Origin: Ichthyosporea sp. XGB-2017a
Taxonomy: Eukaryota > Opisthokonta > Ichthyosporea
Assembly: GCA_002811675.1 (NCBI GenBank)
Contig: PDIM01010341.1
Coordinates: 11,814-63,470 of the forward strand
DNA length: 51,657 bases
Direction: 5' to 3'
This document shows, piece by piece, positions 44,096-51,657 of this stretch. A program made the position numbers and the translations under genes. Within the stretch, counting starts at the first letter, position 1, and the number at the start of each line of letters is the position of its first letter. The notes under the pieces are model-generated. The model searched no databases. It was given only the letters and a program-made list of their open reading frames with translations, and was not told where the DNA came from.

Positions 44096-44686
44096 TTCGT
44101 TTCTCCTATTTTGGGACCACCCTCTGGCCTTCTTTATTGGCTGCATGTTAGGAGTTATGTAATTAAATTAGGAAATGTATTTGAAATACTCAACTTTTCA
44201 GTGCTATTTCAACACCCATGTCCTTTTCCTAAACTATCGTTTTCGCCACACTTCGATTGGCTGCATGTTGTATATTTGAAGTACTCCACTTTTCAGCGCT
44301 ATTTCAACACAAGTGGACAACGAGTAGTAAGAGTGGAGCATCTACAAGTAAGAAATATCAGTACAAGCAGAAAGAAACACAGAGATGGAAAGTAGAAAAT
44401 AACATGTCCTGTTAGGCGTTCGACGATATTCTTTACAAGTAGAAGGGAAGTAAGAAACATTATTTATTTTTCGGTTGCTTTCTTATTTTTTTCGTTATAC
44501 CATCGGCCCTCTGTCGAGCTCTGTTTAGGCTCTGTTTCCTTGGGGGTAGCAAATTGCCTGAGACAATTCATGCATATACATAAAGCGCAAATGAGATACA
44601 GGGTGATGTCACTGGCAAGGAAAGCAAAAAAAGTTTTGATCTTAAAATAAGTAATATCTCGAAAGTAGTAAAAGCAGTGTAAAATC
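44096..44686. repeat. Upstream region with imperfect direct repeat (44136-44215 / 44255-44310)
   Basis: Two copies begin with ATTGGCTGCATGTT and end with a CTTTTCAG(T/C)GCTATTTCAACAC segment. The second copy lacks about 24 bp in the middle. They lie 370-550 bp upstream of the small Cys-rich gene. A minus-strand frame (44464-44688) with one hydrophobic stretch is probably not a gene. Confidence 0.7.
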
Positions 44687-45112
44687 ATGACCTTTAGAAC
44701 AAAGAATTCGAAATGTATTCACATAACAGTCCTGGCACTTGTTCTTGTTGGCTTTGCGCACATTGCCATCGTCACTGCTATAGAGGGCAAAGAGGAAGTC
44801 TCCATGATAGGAGGAAAGGGCCTTCCAGAAGAGGTTTACAAAGGTCCCTTCTTCAAAAGATGCGCGAGACTTTGTGGGACAGGCTATGAAGAAATAGTTG
44901 GGGATGCTGAGGATGAAAAAATAGATTTCGAATACGACCTATTTTGCCTTCGCGCTACTCAACTAATTTGCCGTGACTGGTGCACCATATGTGGCAACGA
45001 AGTTCTTACGCAGTATCACATACCGGCGGCGACAGTACATATACACCATCTCCACAACGGTTCTTCATGTCATTGCAAATTGAGAATTCCTATAAAGGAA
45101 AAGCTGGACTAG
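44687..45112 (+). CDS. Small secreted cysteine-rich protein, 141 aa
   Basis: Signal peptide at about residues 1-31 (basic start, then ITVLALVLVGFAHIAIVTA). The mature chain of about 110 aa has eight cysteines arranged RCARLC, then FC, IC, WCTIC, and near the end SSCHC, an even number that suggests four disulfides. His-rich HIHHLHN precedes the last pair. No family recognised; small Cys-rich secreted proteins include effectors, inhibitors and matrix components. A perfect donor-like AAG/GTACGT follows the stop, so a 3'-UTR intron is possible. It sits between LINE fragments and appears intact. Confidence 0.65.
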   Translation: MTFRTKNSKCIHITVLALVLVGFAHIAIVTAIEGKEEVSMIGGKGLPEEVYKGPFFKRCARLCGTGYEEIVGDAEDEKIDFEYDLFCLRATQLICRDWCTICGNEVLTQYHIPAATVHIHHLHNGSSCHCKLRIPIKEKLD

Positions 45113-46012
45113 GAAGGTACGTAGCTGAAAATGATATCCAAGTGACTAAAAAATAAAACACATTTCTTAGCTTCATTTTTTCAAGACGCACGAACAGACC
45201 AACACAGGCGGTCCACCACCTTCTCTACCGCCTGGTCGCAAATGAAGCCGTCCGCACCTTCCAGGAGCTGTCTCTGTTCACATACACCTCTGTAATCGCT
45301 CTAGAGCTAGTTTATGCGGAGCTCAAATATCCTAATCGTGGGTTAAAGGTGAATGTGTGTGTTAGTCCAGGGAAGGCGGTTTTTCGGACATTTGAACTTG
45401 AGGTAATCGCCGCAGGCTTTTATGTTATGTTTGTGGATCGAAAGGTCCTTGTTCCGGCTTTTTTTGTTGGCTGAAATGAATACTATGGAGCCAAGATAAT
45501 GATAGTATTTGTTGGTAATTGGTTTATTTTAAATTTATTCGATTAATTGATTTAGTTATCGTGTTTGTGGGTTGATTACGTGGCGTTGTCCTATGTGCAA
45601 TGAAAACATAATCATTCATTTGTACCCGATGAAGCTCTTTAAATCTAGACTGCACGGCCACCAAGGGCTTGGGGGCTGGTTTTATTATCAAACAGTTCAA
45701 AAACCAATCCCATAATACCAGGCATAATACTATTGGGCATACCCTTCATCCATGTAAATTCCTGACAGGATTCCTGATCCCTCTTATTATTGTTATTGTT
45801 AAGATTATACTACTGTAAAAACGAATTTCCTTTATTTGCCAAGTCTCGCTCACCACACTTGCTGTTTTATACGTCGGGATCCCATGCAAAACCAATTAGC
45901 CATTGACATTTCTCCAGGAGTACTGTGCTTTACAGATAAAGGGCAACTGATAGTATTTGACTCTGTCACCACAATGCATCTATGGTCCCACTTTTTGTGA
46001 CGGCGAGTTATT
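45113..46012. other. Intergenic with an unexplained GC-rich open block
   Basis: 45181-45474 on plus is an open 97-codon frame without ATG (contains VHHLLYRLVANEAVRTFQEL and ends VPAFFVG). The same GC-rich core (about 45181-45320) is also open on minus, ending at a TGA near 45184 with LLEGADGFICDQAVEKVV. One of the two is probably a decayed exon; I cannot choose. The remainder (45480-46012) is A/T-rich with no feature except the start of the next LINE tail. Confidence 0.4.
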
Positions 46013-46515
46013 TTGTTTTTTTTTGATCCACAATCATGGACGCGTTTATTCCCTTTTAAATTTCACATATCTACATCTCTGCCTTAGCGTCAACCTCAGG
46101 TGCCAGGGCTAATCAAATACTGTCATCTTCTTCCTGAGCTTTCGGCCGAGCGTTCCATTCCCATTGAACGATTTGAATAAGTTGCTCCAAGGTCGGTATA
46201 TCCTCGTCCCGGTAAAAGAATCCCTTTCGCGCTTTCCAGGCGGTGGCAAAGCAGTTTACTGTCCATCTGGGGCGATTCAGAAAGGAGTCCATAACTGTAC
46301 CCGGTCTATCATTGACCCCTAGCGAGATTATGTTAAGGATCATTGGACAAACATTTAGATGATCAATCGTCTCATCCCTTTGATTACTACAGAGAGGGCA
46401 TTTGAGCGATTTGCCCCTGTCCTCGAACTTTGTTCCATATAACTTCTTCTGTCGATCTCTCGCCCACAGTTTCCTTTGAACAAAGAGCCAAGGGAGCCCG
46501 AGGATTGTCACAAAG
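46013..46515 (-). mobile_element. LINE 3' fragment with zf-RVT domain
   Basis: A minus-strand frame of 132 codons (46511-46113) begins inside a LINE C-terminus and carries the reverse-transcriptase-associated zinc motif KCPLCSNQRDETIDHLNVC (C..C..H....C). The stop is followed by a short 3' UTR with GATGTAGATATGTGAAATTT, then the family terminus GGGAATAAACGCGTCCATGA, TTGTGGATC and an A run ending at about 46013. It is 5'-truncated. Confidence 0.8.
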
Positions 46516-46529
46516 AAGACTTACTCAGA

Positions 46530-46755
46530 ACTCCAATCTGGCAATGGGTAAAAAGAGCACTATAGAGAGACTGAACTTGCTGAAAGGAATGTCCTAGACA
46601 AACAAGTTAAAGGCTGGCACAGGAAATGGGAAAAGATCAAATGTGACAGACTGGATCCATGGTTTAATGAGAGATGTAGAGATGTAGATATGTGAACTTT
46701 AAAAGGGAATAAACGCGTTCATGATTGTGGATGAAAGAAAAAAAAAAAAGTTCTC
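46530..46755 (+). mobile_element. LINE 3' fragment, head-to-head with the preceding copy
   Basis: Encodes GWHRKWEKIKCDRLDPWFNE, matching EWHRKWERLKFDR of the fragment at 42.8 kb. It then runs through GATGTAGATATGTGAACTTT into the family 3' end (CGCGTTCATGATTGTGGAT) and an A-rich tail. The zinc-domain segment is missing between these parts, so this copy carries an internal deletion. Confidence 0.75.
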
Positions 46756-47086
46756 ATCCAACGAAGCCAACGAAATTAGCAAGTCCTATGCGACCACAAC
46801 AATGTAACGGTTTTGTAACTTCCAACCATTCCAGCTGTAACGGTGCTCGCTAGCTAGGTGTTGGTGTGGTCTCGTGAGTCGTGGAGTGTGTTGCAGTTGG
46901 TTTGCTTTTCTTGTTTCTCTTCCTGCTTTCAACGGTTCCAGCCCCTATTCGTCATATTGCATTCTTTCTTTTTTTGCAAAGAGGGGTCTTAAGAATAGGA
47001 GAAAGAAAACACTGTGCGAAGGGCGTTAGGATTTGCGACATAAAGGATAAATCAATACAGTGGTCCACTTTGCAGTAATTGCAACA
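46756..47086. other. 5' flank of the LRR gene
   Basis: 331 bp with no LINE sequence. It must hold the LRR promoter. No strong TATA element seen. A 65-codon hydrophobic frame at 46881-47078 lacks an ATG start and is probably 5' UTR. Confidence 0.5.
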
Positions 47087-50000
47087 ATGCGTGTGTGTGT
47101 GGCGCTTCTTAACGCTGTTGTTTTTGCCCTTGGCCTAATTCATGGCGTTGATGGTGTTGAAGTACCTCCCGAAGAAAATGCTGGAGGAACAGACGATCCC
47201 TCAAACCACGTAAATATGAAGAATTACAATTCAAAGACCTCTGTACATGTATTTTATGACTACGAAGTTGATCCAGATTTTGATTGTGGGGATAAGAATG
47301 GGGATAGCTCTTTCACATGTGCTGGGAATGTTATGTCTAGGATAATTACATATTCAATTTCTCATTGCAGATTTAAAGACAACAAGCTGTATATTAACAT
47401 TAAAAGCATAGATTTATATACTGGTTCTTATGAAACAACGACAAATGGACCAAGGATAAGAATTCCATATTTGTCTGATTTAAGTCACGTTATACTGGAT
47501 TTCTCTCTCCCTTCTTCATTTCTGAACTACTCTTATGCCCTAGGAAAGGTTGACTTTCCTCCACATCTTTCTCCACCATCTCAACATAATTACAATAATT
47601 GGACTGTAGTTGTGGAGAGTATACATGTTAATCTGAAGTCATTTGACTCCATTGGATCCTTTATATCACAAAATTTTGCACAAGTTTCAGATATCCTAAT
47701 ATTTGTGGAAGACAGCCGTATTCATAATCGAGTAACTGCGGTTGATGAAGATCTCTTTAAGGGTCTTCCTTATTTGACAAATGTTGTATTTTCTCACAAT
47801 ATTAGATCTAGAAACGGCCAGGCGAGTCTGCCTCAATTTGATGATCTAACGTTATTTCCCTCCTATCCAAACATCTTAGTTGGAATAGAATCTTTAGTGT
47901 TAGAGAATGTGACCGTTAGTGTCCCCGCGTGGAGTACTGCTCACTGGAACTTCAGCAGCCCTTCAATGCGGACATTAAAGTTTATCGCTATCGAAGCAGC
48001 CTCGCTTCCACTCCCAGATGTGACAGCTGACGAATTCCAGTGCACAAGCGATCATGCAAAGGATAGGTGTGAATATTTAGATGCGCATGTTACGATACGT
48101 GGATGCTCGGCTTCTCAATCGACCCCTCTGTACCTAGAAGCATTGTGTGATGGACAATTTGCACAAAGGAATGTGAGTAAGGTTCGCTATAATAATTCTT
48201 CGTTATGGGGCATCATATTTGGTAGGGCGTGTCTAGATTTAACAGTAGCATCCGCGTGTCCCGTTCCACTGAGAATACGAAATGGGTGCCCTCTGCTGAA
48301 AGACCTTGTCTTTGGCAAACGATACACCGACAATGCAGGAAGATTTGAACTGAACGGATTCGTTATAGATGACAATCTTATATCGTTGGTAAACCAGCTC
48401 AAACGATATAGAATTCCAAAGTTTGATTTCGAAAATGTTCTATGGGATGCTACAGAAACGCTGGATATCGCAACTAATTCTTTTACAATTAATCTACACC
48501 ACAGCCACGTTGATATTCTGCCTGTGTCGTCCCCTCCCGTATTCAATATAAATGTTCTTTGTGGCAAGTGCCCATGCCAGTATTTTACAGTAGATGGAGG
48601 TGAAAGTAATTCGAATCCTCCGATAGTTACTTCCAACTATACCGGACATTTGGCGTCTAATGGAAATGATGGAAAACAGCCATGCCATTATGGAGCAATT
48701 TCTTTGAGCCATGTTTATGTAGATGATAGTGTGTGGAATCTTCTATCAACTCCAAATTATCCTGTTCGAAAGCTGTACCTGTACGAAGTAAGTAATGTGA
48801 ATTTTAGGGCCCTCTTTCCATGCGCCGTTCCAATAGATAGATCTACGAATGAAGCCATGTCACAACTTGTCTCACGTGGTACTTGTGGAGCCAACAATTC
48901 TATACGCTTTAATACAACTCAACTTTCAATTCAAACTCGGGAAAACAGTCAATTTCCGTTTTGCTTTGACAAAAGGATGCTTCGTTCCTATCCCGAGCTT
49001 CACATTCTTAAGCTTGTAAACGTACAGATTAATGAATTTGATTTTTCGAAGGGCGATGAACGAGTTTGGGCTCAACTAAAATCGTTGTCTATTGTGAATG
49101 CGGTTGTTCCAGCGCCCCTACAAACATTAAATTTCAACGATATTCATGTGACTCCCAATGTGCTAGAGACGCTCCCTGTCCTCCTGAACGGCTCCGAAAT
49201 GGTACATTTAAATATTTCGTATAACAATATTTCTAGTTTTGACTTTGACGATGTTACGGTGTCAAATAGACATGCACCTTTAGCTCTTGGCCTTCACACA
49301 ATTGATATATCTCACAATCTTTTGCCAACTCTCAAGATAGCCCTTTTTCGCGTTTTGAATTATATGGCATGTTTTAACTGTCATCCAGATCCAAGCGTGA
49401 CTGTCAGAAGCAAATTGATTAATCTGTCATACAACAAGTTAGAGTCTTTTAACATCTCTGATGAATTGCCCCCGCGTGGGTATACGGGTGTGCGAAACCT
49501 CACGTCCCCATCCATGCTTTTTGTTGGCAACAAAACCTATGCTGATTATAAGTTCAATTTTAATATGTACCAGCAACTTTATATAGACATTTCTCACAAT
49601 AATCTAAAGGGTCTGGCAAAGGGCGTATTAAAGAACCTGGGATCTCTTGCATTTCTTAACGTGCAGTACAATAATATATCAAGTATCGCGAACGGGTTTT
49701 TGGATTCCTCGAACGCTTACCACAGCTGTTTAGTGGACTTATCGCACAACAGTTTGGGCCTTAGGGATTCCTTGAAATTGGACAATGCTTTTAAGGCACC
49801 AGTGTATTTTTTGAATTTATCTCACAACGGCTTGAGGTACCTTCCTGGAGGGCTGAGACAAATATCACTAAACTATGTCTCGAGGTCTAAACGTCCAAGC
49901 TGGTTCATTAATGCCCCTGAGCGGTTTGCATATCCTGTTATCGATTTATCGCACAATAATATACAAAGTGTGCACTCCTCCATTTGTGGTGGTAGGTCGA

Positions 50001-51040
50001 GCCGTTGGGGACTTCGTGGAGCGAACAAGCAATTAAATTTGAGAGATGACAAACAATATATTTACGTCGATTTGTCGCATAACGACCTCAAATATTTATC
50101 TGCAGATTCTCTGGATTGTGGAGATGTATATCTGCTCTTGAATATTAACCATAATCCTATATCGAGACTTCCCGAACTTCCAAAGAAACAAAGAAGACTG
50201 TTACTTCTTAGTGCCGCCAACACATCGATTATGCACATACCCAACTCCTATTCTGCTGTGGATAATTTGTTTGCACTTCGTTCGATTTTCATTGGTAATA
50301 GTTATGATGGAATGTCATCGAACGACAACGGGGTCGCCAATAGCAATATTCTCTGGGGCTGTTGCGAAATTGCTCCCCTCACTCACAGAGTCGAAGACAG
50401 TACTTTAAAGTGTATAAATGTGGATACGGTTAGTGAAGGAATAGATCTGGTTGCTTCGTCCAATCTTCTAGAGAGATATAACGTTCAAAATCAGAAATGT
50501 GTTTTCAAAGGAGAAATCATTACGTACAAAGACTTTGTCGACAATACCCTGAATATCTTTAGGGAAAATGCTTGTGGGTCTCGTTCTGTTATGTATTCAA
50601 AAGATAGCAGCCTTTCCTTTGCCCTTGTCGTTACTCTGCTGCTCGTACTTCTCTATTGCACAGCTTTCCTTCTCGCTAAGTTGGTGACATCTACATTTCA
50701 GAGCCATTTGGGAAGTCAACCCCTTCGTTGGCCAATGCTTCTGGAAAAGATTGACTTCCATCCTTCAGATAGTGAAGGGTACGTAATATTTTTTAATGAA
50801 GACTCGCGGGAGGGAATTGGAAACTACTATTGTGCCTTTGGCCTGAATGAAGAACACTGCTACGACACGCCCACCGACGCCTTATGGAACTCCGACAATG
50901 ATGGCTCCGCATATGCAGACGTAGAAGTCACACCTCATAGTGGCACATCTTACCATCTAGAGCTCAATTCAGCATCATCAGCTTATTCTTTCAGTATCCC
51001 AAGTAATATGGATAAATCCACATTCCACCACCAAAAATAA
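47087..51040 (+). CDS. Type I membrane leucine-rich-repeat protein, 1,317 aa
   Basis: Single exon. Signal peptide at about residues 1-23 (MRVCVALLNAVVFALGLIHG). A long ectodomain follows; its C-terminal half carries LRRs of the xLxLSxNxL type with 'DLSHN' cores, recurring irregularly: LNISYNNISSF, IDISHNLLPTL, INLSYNKLESF, DISHNNLKGL, LNVQYNNISSI, DLSHNSLGL, LNLSHNGLRYL, DLSHNNIQSV, DLSHNDLKYL, then NINHNPISRL. Many Asn-X-Ser/Thr sites suggest N-glycosylation. One membrane helix is near 1177-1199 (LVVTLLLVLLYCTAFLLAKL). The cytosolic tail of about 117 aa has no TIR, kinase or death fold; YADV and YSFSI are possible sorting or tyrosine motifs. The architecture resembles Toll-like ectodomains without a TIR, so recognition or adhesion is plausible. 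The ATG at 47087 directly opens the signal peptide. A poly(A) signal is at 51190. Confidence 0.85.
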   Translation: MRVCVALLNAVVFALGLIHGVDGVEVPPEENAGGTDDPSNHVNMKNYNSKTSVHVFYDYEVDPDFDCGDKNGDSSFTCAGNVMSRIITYSISHCRFKDNKLYINIKSIDLYTGSYETTTNGPRIRIPYLSDLSHVILDFSLPSSFLNYSYALGKVDFPPHLSPPSQHNYNNWTVVVESIHVNLKSFDSIGSFISQNFAQVSDILIFVEDSRIHNRVTAVDEDLFKGLPYLTNVVFSHNIRSRNGQASLPQFDDLTLFPSYPNILVGIESLVLENVTVSVPAWSTAHWNFSSPSMRTLKFIAIEAASLPLPDVTADEFQCTSDHAKDRCEYLDAHVTIRGCSASQSTPLYLEALCDGQFAQRNVSKVRYNNSSLWGIIFGRACLDLTVASACPVPLRIRNGCPLLKDLVFGKRYTDNAGRFELNGFVIDDNLISLVNQLKRYRIPKFDFENVLWDATETLDIATNSFTINLHHSHVDILPVSSPPVFNINVLCGKCPCQYFTVDGGESNSNPPIVTSNYTGHLASNGNDGKQPCHYGAISLSHVYVDDSVWNLLSTPNYPVRKLYLYEVSNVNFRALFPCAVPIDRSTNEAMSQLVSRGTCGANNSIRFNTTQLSIQTRENSQFPFCFDKRMLRSYPELHILKLVNVQINEFDFSKGDERVWAQLKSLSIVNAVVPAPLQTLNFNDIHVTPNVLETLPVLLNGSEMVHLNISYNNISSFDFDDVTVSNRHAPLALGLHTIDISHNLLPTLKIALFRVLNYMACFNCHPDPSVTVRSKLINLSYNKLESFNISDELPPRGYTGVRNLTSPSMLFVGNKTYADYKFNFNMYQQLYIDISHNNLKGLAKGVLKNLGSLAFLNVQYNNISSIANGFLDSSNAYHSCLVDLSHNSLGLRDSLKLDNAFKAPVYFLNLSHNGLRYLPGGLRQISLNYVSRSKRPSWFINAPERFAYPVIDLSHNNIQSVHSSICGGRSSRWGLRGANKQLNLRDDKQYIYVDLSHNDLKYLSADSLDCGDVYLLLNINHNPISRLPELPKKQRRLLLLSAANTSIMHIPNSYSAVDNLFALRSIFIGNSYDGMSSNDNGVANSNILWGCCEIAPLTHRVEDSTLKCINVDTVSEGIDLVASSNLLERYNVQNQKCVFKGEIITYKDFVDNTLNIFRENACGSRSVMYSKDSSLSFALVVTLLLVLLYCTAFLLAKLVTSTFQSHLGSQPLRWPMLLEKIDFHPSDSEGYVIFFNEDSREGIGNYYCAFGLNEEHCYDTPTDALWNSDNDGSAYADVEVTPHSGTSYHLELNSASSAYSFSIPSNMDKSTFHHQK

Positions 51041-51657
51041 ATTGTATAGAAAAAAGAACCCTTTTTGGCTTTCCGATGATTTATGGGAAAAAAGTACCGG
51101 AGTCTCTATAGTGTAGGTACCCCCGATGTACTAAAACCTAATACACCCCCGCCTGCGCCTTCCCCATACAAAATCCCATAGAAAAAAAAAATAAATAAAT
51201 TTTATTTACGCAATTGACTAATTTTTATAAAATAAACTGCACAGCAAGTGTGGACGAGCGAAGCTTGTGTAAGTGATCCAGTTTTGAGAAGCATAATTTT
51301 GAGGGGATGGGGGTTTTATCCAATCAGAGGGCTGCATTTTCCATATATCCTCGAAAAAATTGACCGTCAAAAGGGCCTGAGCTGATGAGAGAAAAACGCT
51401 ACGCTGCGCTTCGCTCAATAAATTCAGCGGAAAGCCAAAGGGCTAGGGTGACGTATTTTGTAGTTTTTATAACGGTTTATTTCAGTTTCCCGCCTTTTTC
51501 TTTTTGCGGACAAATTTTTTTCCCATTATCGTCAATGTCTGGACTCATACTTGAGTATTTTAGTAAAAATTTCACACCTATAGTGTAGACTGTAGTACGT
51601 ACATGCTGTTACTTCTTGCTTCTTGGGAGTTGTTGTTTCTGTGCTGGATGTTCCTGC
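51041..51657. other. 3' flank of the LRR gene to window end
   Basis: 617 bp. AATAAA at 51190-51195, 150 nt past the LRR stop, is the likely poly(A) signal. An 11-bp direct repeat CTATAGTGTAG occurs at 51106 and 51578. No credible gene. Confidence 0.55.
51190..51195 (+). terminator. Poly(A) signal AATAAA, LRR gene
   Basis: A perfect AATAAA within AATAAATAAAT, 150 nt after the stop. Confidence 0.5.

Noticed and set aside
44464-44688. Minus-strand 74-codon frame as a gene
   Set aside because: One hydrophobic stretch in AT-rich DNA and a charged tail without any recognised feature; kept only as a low-interest observation.
45181-45474. Histone H2B assignment for the open plus-strand block
   Set aside because: Only a loose ordered similarity with insertions and no start codon; the minus strand is equally protein-like.
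46881-47078. 65-codon hydrophobic frame upstream of the LRR gene
   Set aside because: No ATG start; overlaps the probable 5' UTR of the LRR gene.
1-51657. tRNA, rRNA and CRISPR features
   Set aside because: No B-box (GGTTCGA..CC) in a cloverleaf context, no rRNA-like stretch and no spaced repeat array was found by eye. A tRNAscan-SE/Infernal run would be needed to exclude small RNAs.

Overview
This is nuclear DNA of a eukaryote: genes have GT-AG introns, AATAAA-type poly(A) signals, secretory signal peptides, mitochondrial and V-ATPase housekeeping genes, and non-LTR retrotransposon debris. Most genes (POLDIP2, ankyrin, thiolase, ZnT, V-ATPase, LRR) read as single exons. Where introns occur they are short (68-218 bp) with gtaagt/gtacgt-like donors. 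That points to a compact, intron-poor, probably unicellular lineage (a protist is my inference); I cannot name the species. There is one assembly gap (14685-15444).

Layout. 1-16.6 kb is mainly housekeeping: a small secreted saposin-like protein (+), a POLDIP2-type YccV+ApaG protein (+), an ankyrin-repeat protein (-), a mitochondrial-type 3-ketoacyl-CoA thiolase (-), a ZnT zinc transporter (-), the V-ATPase c'' proteolipid (+), and an ACAD10-type HAD/kinase-like/acyl-CoA dehydrogenase fusion (-) whose 5' end is lost in the gap. On the far side of the gap is the N-terminal part of a Tnp2-like (CACTA-type) transposase (-). 16.6-18.1 kb holds a 53-codon ORF, an unrecognised 191-aa protein and a long A tract.

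18.2-40.2 kb is the most remarkable feature: one minus-strand gene. I assembled it by hand as 18 exons whose phases all agree, encoding about 6,712 aa with a signal peptide and no evident membrane anchor. It looks like a modular extracellular or matrix protein, with a cysteine-rich block, a receptor-L-like block, a fibro-slime/PA14-like domain, Sushi-like module junctions and several polybasic sites that could be processed. Next comes TRMT13 (tRNA 2'-O-methyltransferase, -), split between two frames by a 51-nt homopolymer.

42.7-46.8 kb is a graveyard of one LINE family. It has an RT core with YADD, a zf-RVT C-terminus and three copies of a shared 3' end. Among them sits a small secreted cysteine-rich gene and an unexplained GC-rich open block. 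47.1-51.0 kb is an intronless type I membrane LRR protein of 1,317 aa with a short tail lacking any recognised signalling domain.

The giant secreted protein, the small Cys-rich secreted protein and the LRR membrane protein are clustered and look lineage-specific, so a cell-surface or matrix role is plausible. The sequence itself does not show that they work together.
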